Source: JBBDSH01 sp040905045
Lineage (GTDB): Bacteria; Pseudomonadota; Gammaproteobacteria; Eutrophobiales; Eutrophobiaceae
NCBI GenBank assembly: GCA_040905045.1
Contig: JBBDSH010000071.1
Span: forward strand, 34,777-98,776
Direction: 5' to 3'
Length of the DNA stretch: 64,000 nucleotides
Below the pieces are notes generated by a model. The model did not search any database. It was not told the DNA's origin and saw only the letters and a list, made by a program, of their open reading frames with translations. Positions within the stretch are counted from its first letter, which is position 1, and each line of letters opens with the position of its first letter. Positions 9,129 through 17,782 of the stretch are shown here, piece by piece. The translations under genes were made by a program, and so were the position numbers.

Positions 9129-9346
9129 ATTCTACGTAATGGCATAGAACGTTCCGAATTTTAGCGGCAATCAGGGCTCGTGTGCCCGCAATCCGGGTCC
9201 AGTCCGTATCACCCTTTTGAGGTACATACAAAACCCCGCCGACAGGATAGAATTAGCCGATTTTGAGCAAATCGATGCATTGTGCCCGTTTGAGGCTTGT
9301 TCCTCGAACACGGCCACCCCTGTTACGAATTCCTGGGAGATGTGAT

Positions 9347-11008
9347 ATGGACCGTGTTTCCAGCTGGATCACTGTTATCGAACGGCATTCGAATGTTTTT
9401 CGACTGGCCGCCGCCCCTGCCATCCTTGTCATGATCGGTACCGTCTATCTCCTTGTTTATTACACCGGCGGCATCAAGTACGTCTATTCCCACTCCATGT
9501 ACATTCCCATCATTCTGTCCGGGTTCATATTCGGAGCCAGGGGCGGTGTTGCCGCCGGCATACTGGGCGGCATTGCCCTGGGACCTTTCATGCCCATCGA
9601 CGTTACCACCGGTGAGTCCCAGGAGCTGCTCAACTGGCTGTACCGGATGTTCTTTTTCATTATTGTCGGCCTGATCACGGGAGCCATGGTTTCAGCCCTT
9701 ATCACCCATATCAAGCATGTGGAATGGCTCGCCCATCACGATTACAACACCAACCTGCCGAACCGCCTGAGCCTGATCAAGGCGCTGGAAGAATCGGGGA
9801 TTAAGGAAGACCGGATGTACCGGAGTCTGATGGTATTATCCATCGAGAATCTGCAGAATATAATCGCCGGATTCGGTCTCGAATCCGCCGACCGCCTGGT
9901 AAGCGATGTGGTCCGGGATTTATCCGACCGCTTTCCGGACAGCTTTCTCTTCTTTCACCATCATCCCCAGCATATCGCCATTCTTGCCAAACTGACAACC
10001 CGGCAGAAAATCACGGACTTTATGGACGACATACTGGAAGTAATGAAACACCCGTACGAATACGAAAATGTACCGTTACACCTGGATGTCCGCATCGGCT
10101 GTGTCTATATGGCCGATAAGGCACATTCACCTACTTCACTCATCAATCGTGCCGAATACGCACTCAGTGAAGCCAGACAAAAAGTACACGATTATGATTT
10201 CTACGATGAAAGTATCGACAATAAAGGCACGGGATCCCTCGCTCTGCTGGGTTCACTGAGGAAAGCCATGGAAAAAAGCCAGCTGGAACTGCACTATCAG
10301 CCCAAGGTCGATATGAATAATAACCGGCTTATCGGCGTCGAGGCGTTATTGCGCTGGAACCACCCGGACGGAAAGATGATTCCTCCGGGCATGTTCATTC
10401 CTCACGCCGAGAACAGCAGTCTTATTCAGCCATTATCAGAATGGGTGCTGGAGACCGCCCTGAAACAGCTGGCCGAATGGAAACGCCTGGGTCTGGATTT
10501 GAAAATAGCGGTAAATATCTCAACCCGCAATCTTTTACAAAGCAACTTCGACAACACCGTAATGCATCTTCTGGATCAATACGGCGTTCATCATGAGGAC
10601 CTGGAACTGGAAGTAACGGAAACCTCACTGATGCATAACCCGGAAGAGGCGCTGACAATGCTCAACAACCTGTCCGACTCCGGCATCTCCATCGCCATAG
10701 ACGATTTCGGCACGGGTTATTCTTCACTACAATACCTGAATACCATATCCGCCTCGGTCATCAAAATCGATCAGTCCTTTATCCGTGACCTGGCCAAAAA
10801 CAACAGTTCAAGACATATTATCGAATCGGCCATCGCCCTCGGCCACAGCCTCGATTTCAAGGTTGTTTCCGAGGGGATAGAATCGGGAGAGGATTACACC
10901 CAACTGGGCGAGATGGGCTGTGATTTCGGCCAGGGTTACTTCATTGCCCGCCCCATGCCTGCCGATCAGCTTGCCGGCTGGATGGAAAAACGCGAGGAAA
11001 ATGTTTGA
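9347..11008 (+). CDS. Membrane EAL-domain cyclic-di-GMP phosphodiesterase with degenerate GGDEF
   Basis: Predicted 553-aa enzyme degrading c-di-GMP. The start at 9347 is chosen because GGGAG lies seven bases upstream; the frame is open to 9263. Residues 15-130 hold about four TM segments. A GGDEF-like domain (about 130-295) lacks the GGDEF motif and is presumably inactive or regulatory. The C-terminal EAL domain (about 305-545) retains VEALLRW, NISTRNLL, EVTETSL, AIDDFGTGYSSL, KIDQSFI and SEGIES, so the metal and substrate residues appear intact. It converges on the GGDEF gene at 11187, with element D between. Confidence 0.9.
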   Translation: MDRVSSWITVIERHSNVFRLAAAPAILVMIGTVYLLVYYTGGIKYVYSHSMYIPIILSGFIFGARGGVAAGILGGIALGPFMPIDVTTGESQELLNWLYRMFFFIIVGLITGAMVSALITHIKHVEWLAHHDYNTNLPNRLSLIKALEESGIKEDRMYRSLMVLSIENLQNIIAGFGLESADRLVSDVVRDLSDRFPDSFLFFHHHPQHIAILAKLTTRQKITDFMDDILEVMKHPYEYENVPLHLDVRIGCVYMADKAHSPTSLINRAEYALSEARQKVHDYDFYDESIDNKGTGSLALLGSLRKAMEKSQLELHYQPKVDMNNNRLIGVEALLRWNHPDGKMIPPGMFIPHAENSSLIQPLSEWVLETALKQLAEWKRLGLDLKIAVNISTRNLLQSNFDNTVMHLLDQYGVHHEDLELEVTETSLMHNPEEALTMLNNLSDSGISIAIDDFGTGYSSLQYLNTISASVIKIDQSFIRDLAKNNSSRHIIESAIALGHSLDFKVVSEGIESGEDYTQLGEMGCDFGQGYFIARPMPADQLAGWMEKREENV

Positions 11009-11028
11009 TAATTACAAACCTGATTGTT

Positions 11029-11132
11029 AGTAACCCGATATCGTTCTATGGAGCCGTCGGCCGCATGGATGCGGCCGTCGAGCGTACAGGGATGTATTCA
11101 CAGCGTGTTCCATAGAACGATATCGGGTTACT
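11029..11132. repeat. Variable-arm palindromic element D
   Basis: Arms 11029-11052 and 11109-11132 (starting AGTAACCCGATATCG) are perfect reverse complements over 24 bp. The core reads GCCGTCGGCCGC, ATGGAT, GCGGCCGTCGAGCGTACA, then GTATTCACAGCGTG. It occupies the 178-bp gap between convergent c-di-GMP genes. Element E at 52465-52568 is its close relative in inverted orientation, and similarity extends beyond the arms on both sides (CTGATTGT before, CTTATT-ACTCC after). Confidence 0.88.
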
Positions 11133-11186
11133 TATTAACTCCCTGGTAACTATGTAGTCCGGTGCATAACCTCTTCCAGACAAATA

Positions 11187-12332
11187 CTAGCTTACGATCC
11201 GGTTTCCGCCTTCCCGTTTGGCCTGAAACAGTTTCCTGTCCACCTCCTTAATACAGTGATCAAGATCCTCCAGCGGCTGAAACTCCCTGACCCCCATACT
11301 CACCGTTACAACGAATTCACTGTCACCATATTTTATTGTCTTGTTCTGTATTGCATCACGTACACGTTCGGCCACTTTTACAGCATTCTCAAGGCCGGTT
11401 TCCGGCAGCATGATCAGGAATTCCTCTCCGCCCCAACGGGCACAGATATCCTGGGCCCGCAAGGCCGTGCTGACTTCCTTCGAAAATATTTTCAGAACGT
11501 TGTCACCGCAATCATGCCCGTATGTATCATTGACGGACTTGAACTCATCGATATCCATAAGGATGATACAAAAGAGCTTGCCGCCCCTGCGCAGGCGACT
11601 GATCTCCTGATACAAAATATCCTGCATGCGCCGCCGGTTGGGCAGTCCCGTCAACTCATCCGTATCGGCCAGTTCCTTGAGATGCTGGCTCAGATTGTCC
11701 ATTACCAGTTCGGAAGTCGTGCGCAAAAACACGTAAAGAAAAGTCATTATGGATACGGACAGGTAAACCGCCAGGAAACGTATCTTGAACGCCTGGGAGT
11801 ACTGATCCGGTTCAAATCCGGCCACGGGATGCCACAACAGCCATGCAGTGATTATAAACAGAACTACTACCGACATAACCCCGGCCCACAACCTTTGCAC
11901 GAACAGCGCGAATATCGGGAAAACGAAATACCATAAAGGCCCCGTTCCTTCGGCGCCGCCGGTATAAAGTAAAAAAAGACAGAGCGCGGCAAACAGGAAT
12001 AACAGGAACGTGTTCGTTATATATCTGTGCCCGGTAACACGAAGGTAAATATAACTGCATACAGCAAGCCCGGCAAAGATCAACAGAATGGCGGTATGCT
12101 GAAACCGCTCCTGGACATAGGACTCAATTGAAAATGCAACAAGAAATACCAGAGCAATCAGGCAGAACAACGAGGTCAGGCCGATGTTGCGCAGTTTCTC
12201 GGCGCCGCGGGAGGCATTCCATTTAAGGATCAAATGGCCCTGGGTTCTGTCCAGAACTTCGACGATTGACGCCGAACTGGCCGTTGTCTTTCCGGATTGA
12301 TGGTTTGTCCGGGAATTAATATTTTCCGCCAT
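11187..12332 (-). CDS. Membrane-bound GGDEF diguanylate cyclase
   Basis: 381-aa protein predicted to make c-di-GMP. Residues 45-215 contain six closely spaced hydrophobic segments of no recognised sensor family. The GGDEF domain (about 220-381) has LTGLPNRRRM, IILMDIDEFKSVNDTYGH, an intact active-site ARWGGEEFLIMLP and VTVSMGVREF. The catalytic GGEEF is therefore present; an RxxD inhibitory site is seen as RAQD four to five residues before it, suggesting product inhibition. It faces the EAL gene tail to tail, making a possible synthesis/degradation pair. Confidence 0.92.
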   Translation of the reverse strand: MAENINSRTNHQSGKTTASSASIVEVLDRTQGHLILKWNASRGAEKLRNIGLTSLFCLIALVFLVAFSIESYVQERFQHTAILLIFAGLAVCSYIYLRVTGHRYITNTFLLFLFAALCLFLLYTGGAEGTGPLWYFVFPIFALFVQRLWAGVMSVVVLFIITAWLLWHPVAGFEPDQYSQAFKIRFLAVYLSVSIMTFLYVFLRTTSELVMDNLSQHLKELADTDELTGLPNRRRMQDILYQEISRLRRGGKLFCIILMDIDEFKSVNDTYGHDCGDNVLKIFSKEVSTALRAQDICARWGGEEFLIMLPETGLENAVKVAERVRDAIQNKTIKYGDSEFVVTVSMGVREFQPLEDLDHCIKEVDRKLFQAKREGGNRIVS

Positions 12333-12428
12333 ATATGGTCTTCTGAAATTCTATGATGGTTTTTACCGGTAAATTTTTATCAGACACTCTCCCAGCAAAA
12401 GGTAATCTCAACCTTAGCGGATATGTTT

Positions 12429-13142
12429 TTATTGTACATGAATGGACGACAGGCTGATATCACCGTACCAGGCCGTGGCTGACTCGCCGGTATTATCGGA
12501 ATCTGACATGATGCCGATTCCGACGATTTCCGGCGGCTTACGGCCGAAGGCCTGTTTATAATCATCCACAATGTTGCGTTTCTGTAAAACCCACCGTCCG
12601 GTTTTCTCCGGACCACTGTCCACGGCGATCATCCGCGTCTTGTCTGAAAAGGCGTTGGGTACGATACTATCGACCTCCAACTTGTTGGCCCAGATGTAGT
12701 TCAGTGCCGTGCCCGGGATTTCTTCATCGTAGAATACACTGGCGGCAACGCGTGCGGCTTTCTCGAAGAAACCGGCCCGGCTCGGCTCGAAGGCAAACGC
12801 CACATAAATCCTGGCCGGGTAGTCGTCGCCCGATTTTTCACCCGCATCTCCCTTCTCGTAGATATTGCTGACACGCCAGCCCCATTCGATGATCGGTGCC
12901 GTATTCGGGTCAATCCGCTTCCTCGCGATCAAACCGGAAGCACTATTATCGGTTTCAGCCCTGACCACAGTGACACCGTCAACCTGTTCCAGTCTGTAAC
13001 GGCTATGCTGTTCGATATTCCGGAATTCCAGCGGCTGCCAGGCACTGTCCTCCAGTAATTGTAATTGCGAAAACTTCGGGATCAGTGTTTCCCCCATCAA
13101 GGCTGTAGAGATGACAAGGAGACTGGCTGTTGTGTATTTCAT
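12429..13142 (-). CDS. DUF3047 family exported protein
   Basis: 237-aa protein of unknown function matching the DUF3047 pattern: an N-terminal hydrophobic signal (MKYTTASLLVISTALMG), then WQPLEFRNIEQHSRY, IEWGWRVSNIYEKGD and DDYPARIYVAFAF. The overall pattern looks like a beta-sandwich. An upstream TTG (13154) is also in frame, but the ATG at 13142 lies two bases after the L,D-transpeptidase stop and gives a better signal peptide. Third gene of a binding protein - transpeptidase - DUF3047 run; the tight spacing suggests a shared envelope role. Confidence 0.75.
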   Translation of the reverse strand: MKYTTASLLVISTALMGETLIPKFSQLQLLEDSAWQPLEFRNIEQHSRYRLEQVDGVTVVRAETDNSASGLIARKRIDPNTAPIIEWGWRVSNIYEKGDAGEKSGDDYPARIYVAFAFEPSRAGFFEKAARVAASVFYDEEIPGTALNYIWANKLEVDSIVPNAFSDKTRMIAVDSGPEKTGRWVLQKRNIVDDYKQAFGRKPPEIVGIGIMSDSDNTGESATAWYGDISLSSIHVQ

Positions 13143-13144
13143 TC

Positions 13145-13639
13145 TCAAGCGCAAATGGTAACCGTCGTACCCGTCTCGATCAGATCGAACAGCTCAATAA
13201 TATCGCTGCTACGCATGCGAATGCAGCCGTGGGAGCCGGGCTGTCCCATAGCGGCATCCTCCGGCGCGCCGTGTATATAAATATAACGTTCATACGAATC
13301 CACACTGCCGCCACGGTTGATGCCTTCCTCGGTTCCCTGCAGCCGTAATATCCTCGTCAGTATCCAGTCCCGATCCGGATAGTCATCACGCAGTTGCGCT
13401 CGGTATATCTCGCCGGTGGGTCGCCGGCCGACAAAGACAGTGTCCGGTTCGCAGCCTGCTCCAATCTTTTCCGTAATGAGGTGTTCGCCCCTGGGCGTGC
13501 ACAGACTGCCGTCCTTCTCACCGGGGCCGTTACGGGCGGTGGAAACGGGATACTCACGCAACAGAGAATCACCTCTGTACAGGCGCAACCGTTGCTCGGG
13601 AATGGAGATGGTAATCCGGTCATCACTCATTGCTGTCAT
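13145..13639 (-). CDS. L,D-transpeptidase (YkuD domain)
   Basis: 164-aa protein consisting almost entirely of a YkuD domain, which cross-links peptidoglycan or attaches proteins using a catalytic Cys. The active-site segment YIHGAPEDAAMG then GSHGCIRMRSSDI is intact. No signal peptide is visible, unusual for an enzyme whose known substrates are periplasmic, so either it acts on cytoplasmic muropeptides or is exported another way. The start at 13639 overlaps the binding-protein stop; an alternative ATG is at 13630. Confidence 0.88.
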   Translation of the reverse strand: MTAMSDDRITISIPEQRLRLYRGDSLLREYPVSTARNGPGEKDGSLCTPRGEHLITEKIGAGCEPDTVFVGRRPTGEIYRAQLRDDYPDRDWILTRILRLQGTEEGINRGGSVDSYERYIYIHGAPEDAAMGQPGSHGCIRMRSSDIIELFDLIETGTTVTICA

Positions 13640-15161
13640 CCGACCAGTGAATCTGATTCAGATCGTCGTAGTTGCCGTCCATGGCCGGCTGATAACCGGC
13701 AAGGCGCCTGTTCATGATCAGAATATTATCCTCGTACCACAGAGGAACATAGGGCTTGATGTCATGCAGTCTTTCCTGCAGCTGAATGTAGACCCCGGCT
13801 TTATCCTGCATATTTTCCATATTTTCCGCTTTTTCAATCAGATGATCTACATCCGGATCAGCCAGTCGGCCGCGATTGGCGCCGGCGGGCGGCACGGAGT
13901 CACTGTGAAAAATAGTGCGATAGATATCCGGCATCTTCAGCCCGACCCAGGAAAGTGAATACATCTGGAATTTACCGGCCTTGATATCGCCATAGAACGT
14001 ACCCCAGTCATAACTGCTGAGGACCAGTTCAATACCCACACGGGCCAGCTGTTGCTGGAAAATGGTGGCGATACGCAGACTGCGGGGATTGGTGGAAGTC
14101 TTGAAAGTCAGTTTGAGCGGCCTGTCCGCGCTGTAGCCAGCCTGTTTCAGTAATTTACGGGCGCGTTCCGGTGAATAACCCTCTCCATTGAGTCTGTCGT
14201 GCCCGGCCCAATGTTCCGGCGGCAATAATGACCGCGCCGGCCGGGCGCTATTACGAAACAGGTGCCGGATAACGGGCCGCACGTTTATGGCATGAGCAAT
14301 GGCTTGACGCACCCGAAGATCCCCGGTCAGCAGATCCTGTAGATTAAAGCCGATATAGGTGAACGTATCTCCGCGTACCTTTTTAATGCGGACTGATTCC
14401 TTTTCCCGCAGCCAATCGATCAATTCCTGGGGCAGCTCGTTCTGGGTGAGATCGATCTCACCGCTCAGTAATTTCAATACCCGTACGGTCTGATCCCTGA
14501 CCGTGACAAAGCGAATAACCTGATGATCTTCAATGCGTGTCAATACAAGATTTCCATCATCAGACCGGGAAGAAAATCTTAATGGCCCACTGCCGACCGG
14601 TTTCTTGTTAAAAGAATGATCTTTCCTTATCAAATCCGCCGGCAGAATACCAATGGTCAGACGGCCGGGAAACAGGGTATCGGACCGGAGCAGATGAAAA
14701 TCCACGGTGTTATCATCAATAACTTCAATGCGTCCTACCATATCGAGTGAAGTCCTGTGCGGCGAAGCGGCATCACGGGTAAGGACGGATTCGTAGGTGG
14801 CCTTAATATCACCGGCAGCAAGCGCCCTGCCATGATGAAACGGATTTCGATCCTTTTTCAATTGGAAGCGATAGTGCCGTGACGACAGCCTCTTCCAGGA
14901 TGTCAATGATGGGACAAAACGATACTGCTCGTCGAACTCCACCATGCGGCTGTAGATCAACCGGTTGATGCGGGTGGAGACAGCATCGGTGGCATAGCGG
15001 GGATCAAGTGTCGTGGGCTCGGTGCTGATACCGAAGCGAATGGCTTCGTCGCTGTTATCACCATTATCGCCACAGCCTGCCAGCGTCACTAGAAGAACGC
15101 CGAGGACCAGACAGTGAGGTGTGAGGAGTAAGGAGCGAGGAGTAAAGCCGGTATAATTCAT
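13623..15161 (-). CDS. Peptide-binding lipoprotein, ABC transporter family 5
   Basis: 512-aa extracytoplasmic solute-binding protein of the DppA/OppA family. Motifs include TEPTTLDPRYATDAVS, the SGEIDLTQNELP segment and RVRQAIAHAINVRPVI. The lipobox is LVTLAGC at residues 24-30. Oddly, residues 6-16 (FTPRSLLLTPH) are read from a heptad repeat (15112-15143), and no other start codon follows before the lipobox. The signal peptide therefore appears to be built from repeat DNA. It may serve the DppBC permeases at 7.3-9.0 kb; a murein tripeptide ligand is possible given nagZ and the transpeptidase, but unproven. Confidence 0.9.
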   Translation of the reverse strand: MNYTGFTPRSLLLTPHCLVLGVLLVTLAGCGDNGDNSDEAIRFGISTEPTTLDPRYATDAVSTRINRLIYSRMVEFDEQYRFVPSLTSWKRLSSRHYRFQLKKDRNPFHHGRALAAGDIKATYESVLTRDAASPHRTSLDMVGRIEVIDDNTVDFHLLRSDTLFPGRLTIGILPADLIRKDHSFNKKPVGSGPLRFSSRSDDGNLVLTRIEDHQVIRFVTVRDQTVRVLKLLSGEIDLTQNELPQELIDWLREKESVRIKKVRGDTFTYIGFNLQDLLTGDLRVRQAIAHAINVRPVIRHLFRNSARPARSLLPPEHWAGHDRLNGEGYSPERARKLLKQAGYSADRPLKLTFKTSTNPRSLRIATIFQQQLARVGIELVLSSYDWGTFYGDIKAGKFQMYSLSWVGLKMPDIYRTIFHSDSVPPAGANRGRLADPDVDHLIEKAENMENMQDKAGVYIQLQERLHDIKPYVPLWYEDNILIMNRRLAGYQPAMDGNYDDLNQIHWSDDSNE

Positions 15162-15197
15162 GACCCCTTACTCCTCACCCCTTACCCCTCACCCTTT
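15112..15197. repeat. GGAGTRA heptad repeat between rlmD and the binding protein
   Basis: Arm 1 (15112-15143) contains GTGAGGTGTGAGGAGTAAGG and lies inside the binding-protein coding region. Arm 2 (15166-15197, CTTACTCCTCACCCCTTA) contains the rlmD stop codon. The arms are inverted and flank the binding-protein start codon at 15161, so the ribosome-binding region could be sequestered in a hairpin (inference). Confidence 0.8.
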
Positions 15198-16517
15198 CCG
15201 GAATAATGCAATGGATTCCACATGGGCGGTATGCGGGAACATGTCCATGACGCCGGCTTTCTCCAGTGTGAAACCCTTGTCATGCACGAGGATGCCGGCA
15301 TCCCGTGCCAGGGTGGCGGGATTGCAGGAAACGTAGAGGATTTTCTCAACGTTCCTCGTGTCCAGTCGCTGCAGGATCTCCCGCGCACCGCTGCGCGGCG
15401 GGTCCAGCAGTACCTTATTGTAATCCTGCCGCAGAAAGGATGCCTGCAATTCTTCCTGATACAGGTCGGCCAGGCAAAAATCAGCATTTTTAACGCTGTT
15501 TAGTTCAGCATTGCGGACGGCTCTTTCCACCAGTTCAGCATCACCTTCCACACCCGTAACACGATAAACATATTGCGATAACGGCAGGGTAAAGTTTCCC
15601 AGGCCGCAGAACATATCCAGAATGGAATCGGACTCTCCGGGTTCCAGCAATGACAGAATCCGTTTCACAAGAACGCGATTCATGGCAAGGTTTATTTGTA
15701 TGAATTCCAGTGGTCCGAATGACAGAGTCAGATCTTCCTCATCGAAGCGGTAGAACATACTGTTGCCGACGTCACCGGGAGTCAAAGGTGCCACTGTGTC
15801 CGGTCCGCCGGCTTGCAGATACAATGTAACCCCGTGTTCGCGTTCAAACATCCGCATATTATACAGGTCACTCTCATTCAGGGGTTGCAGATGCCGGATG
15901 ACCAGGGCCGGGTGCCCGTCACCCACAGCTACTTCGATCTGGGGAATACGGTTATAGATGCTCAGGCCGGCAATCAACTCCTTCAACGCCGGCAGTAGAT
16001 TGCCGACTGCCGGATGCAGCACGCCGCATTCATCGATGTCGGCAACAAAGGAACTGCGTTTCTCCCGGAATCCCACAAGCAGGCGTTGCTTTTTAAAGAC
16101 GTACTTCACGCCCAGCCTGGCCTTGTGCCGGTAACCTCGCACCGGCCCCATGAGTGGCTCCAGTAACACCCCCGCTTCAACCCCGCCGATATGCCGGAGT
16201 TGCTCCACAAGAACCTGTTGCTTGAATTCAATCTGTGCACGGGGCTCCATGTGCTGCAGACTGCAGCCGCCGCAGGCATGGAAATACGGACAGAAGGGTT
16301 CGATGCGCTGCGGCGAGGCCTGCAGGATATCGACAGCTTCGGCCTCATCCCGCTTTGAGCGCGTGCGCAGATAATTGAGGCGTACGGTCTCGCCAGGCAA
16401 TGCGTTGTCAACAAAGACTGTTTTGCCATTGATATGGGTGACGCCGCGCCCTTCGTGGCTCAGGGATTCTATAGTTGCTTCTTCGGGTTCAGGGAGTTTT
16501 TGCGTTTTAGGTGACAT
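15189..16517 (-). CDS. rlmD: 23S rRNA (uracil(1939)-C(5))-methyltransferase RlmD
   Basis: SAM-dependent RNA methyltransferase of 442 aa. An N-terminal TRAM domain (about 8-65) is followed by the Fe-S cysteine set CPYFHACGGCSLQH (about 78-92), the SAM-binding ILDMFCGLGNFTLPL, LLDPPRSGAREIL, and the catalytic VSCNPATLARD. The frame continues upstream into heptad repeat; I choose the ATG at 16517 (MSPKTQKLPEPEE) because upstream residues are repeat-encoded. The TGA stop lies in another heptad tract. Confidence 0.94.
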   Translation of the reverse strand: MSPKTQKLPEPEEATIESLSHEGRGVTHINGKTVFVDNALPGETVRLNYLRTRSKRDEAEAVDILQASPQRIEPFCPYFHACGGCSLQHMEPRAQIEFKQQVLVEQLRHIGGVEAGVLLEPLMGPVRGYRHKARLGVKYVFKKQRLLVGFREKRSSFVADIDECGVLHPAVGNLLPALKELIAGLSIYNRIPQIEVAVGDGHPALVIRHLQPLNESDLYNMRMFEREHGVTLYLQAGGPDTVAPLTPGDVGNSMFYRFDEEDLTLSFGPLEFIQINLAMNRVLVKRILSLLEPGESDSILDMFCGLGNFTLPLSQYVYRVTGVEGDAELVERAVRNAELNSVKNADFCLADLYQEELQASFLRQDYNKVLLDPPRSGAREILQRLDTRNVEKILYVSCNPATLARDAGILVHDKGFTLEKAGVMDMFPHTAHVESIALFRKG

Positions 16518-16527
16518 CTTGATTAGT

Positions 16528-16715
16528 GAGGAGCGAGGAGTTAGGTGTGAGGAGTAAAGAGTGCCCTTGCGCAACGATGTTACTGGAGTATAGCCTTCAC
16601 CAGAATAACTGCTTTGATAAACACTGAGTAGTCATACCTTGCCCCTTACGCCTTACGCCTTACGCCTTACCCCTTACCCCTTACGCCTTACGCCTTACTC
16701 CTCACCCCTTACACC
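16528..16715. repeat. GGAGTRA heptad repeat upstream of rlmD
   Basis: Arm 1 (16528-16560) carries GAGGAGCGAGGAGTTAGGTG-like words. Arm 2 (16638-16715) is a long run of CCTTACG/CCTTACC units ending in CACCCCTTACACCTGA. The repeat fills most of the 363-bp stretch between rlmD and the exonuclease; the remainder is a 100-N gap and its duplicated flank. No gene is visible. The gap at 16769 follows this low-complexity tract, which may explain the assembly break. Confidence 0.8.
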
Positions 16716-16768
16716 TGACTTGTAACTACTTATCCCATGCCTGAAGAAATTCGATCAAATGGGGCTTG

Positions 16769-16868
16769 NNNNNNNNNNNNNNNNNNNNNNNNNNNNNNNN
16801 NNNNNNNNNNNNNNNNNNNNNNNNNNNNNNNNNNNNNNNNNNNNNNNNNNNNNNNNNNNNNNNNNNNN
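16769..16868. other. 100-N scaffold gap with a 55-bp duplicated flank
   Basis: The 55 bases before the gap (16714-16768) are identical to the 55 after it (16869-16923). This is the signature of two contigs that overlap by one assembly k-mer and were padded with a default 100 N. The duplicated copy contains the 3' end of the exonuclease gene. True distance is probably 155 bp shorter than shown. Confidence 0.9.
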
Positions 16869-16880
16869 CCTGACTTGTAA

Positions 16881-17657
16881 CTACTTATCCCATGCCTGAA
16901 GAAATTCGATCAAATGGGGCTTGTCCTCGGCTTTCAGCATCTCCCGAACACGGCTGCACTCGTCCTTGTAGCGTTCCGGCGTCAGCAAACCGCGCATGAG
17001 ATCGAAGCGCAGGTAAACCAGCCAGGTGTTGAGGACATCGGTTTCGCAATAGTCACGGATGGCATCGATGTTGCCCTCAAGGTATTGATCCCAGACCTTC
17101 CCGCCGCTCATACCCATCTTGCCGGGAAAGCCGAGCATGGATGCGATCTGATCCAGCGGTGCAAAGGCCCGATTTTCATAGCCCGCCAGAATATCCATGA
17201 GATCGGTATGTCGTTCGTGGAAGCGGTTGATGTAATTGTTCCAGCGGTAGCTTTGATCGTCATTGCCGGTTTCCCAGTAACGGCGTGCCTGAACACCGTG
17301 CAACAGGGCCCGGTAATGCAAAACCGGCAGATCGAAACCGCGGCCGTTCCAGGAAACCAGTTTCGGCGCATAACGCTCAATGCCCTCGAAAAAACGTTCT
17401 ATCAGTTCGGCCTCGTTCGATTCGGTCGTGCCCAGGGTCCAGAGATTGAGTTTGTCGGAAGTGCTCAACAGGACGGAAACGGCAATGATCCGATGCAGAT
17501 GCAGGCGCAGAAAGTCGGAGTTGCCGTCGGTCTCCTGACGGCGCCGGCTGAACATAACCTCCGCCGTTTCCTTGTCGGAAAGACCGTCTAGATCAAACAG
17601 CCTCCGGCCTGTTTCCACGTCGGGGATGGTTTCAATGTCAAATACAAGTATGTTCAT
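16881..17657 (-). CDS. PolB-like 3'-5' exonuclease (DEDDy type)
   Basis: 258-aa predicted exonuclease of the ribonuclease-H fold related to the proofreading domain of family B polymerases, without a polymerase domain. Exo I is FDIETIPD (residues 4-11), Exo II is SWNGRGFDLPVL, and Exo III is YCETD near residue 210, so all four acidic residues and the Tyr are present. The ATG at 17657 is preferred over upstream repeat-encoded codons. Target is unknown; family members are assumed to act in DNA repair. Confidence 0.88.
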   Translation of the reverse strand: MNILVFDIETIPDVETGRRLFDLDGLSDKETAEVMFSRRRQETDGNSDFLRLHLHRIIAVSVLLSTSDKLNLWTLGTTESNEAELIERFFEGIERYAPKLVSWNGRGFDLPVLHYRALLHGVQARRYWETGNDDQSYRWNNYINRFHERHTDLMDILAGYENRAFAPLDQIASMLGFPGKMGMSGGKVWDQYLEGNIDAIRDYCETDVLNTWLVYLRFDLMRGLLTPERYKDECSRVREMLKAEDKPHLIEFLQAWDK

Positions 17658-17689
17658 AGTTATTATTATCAGTGACGGACTTGGCCGGT

Positions 17690-17782
17690 AAGGAGCGAGG
17701 AGAAAGGAGTGTAAACAAACCATGGCGTCACTTTACTCCTCACTCCTCACTCCTTACTCCTTACTCCTTACTCCTCACTACT
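17690..17782. repeat. GGAGTRA heptad repeat between exonuclease and cysM
   Basis: Arm 1 (17690-17712, TAAGGAGCGAGGAGAAAGGA) and arm 2 (17733-17782, repeated CTCCTCA/CTCCTTA) are inverted. The cysM stop codon TAG (17778-17780) is at the outer edge of arm 2. Confidence 0.8.

Noticed and set aside
11029..11132. Element D as an ordinary Rho-independent terminator
   Set aside because: No T-run follows the stem, and sister elements sit between divergent and tandem genes, so termination is not the common denominator.
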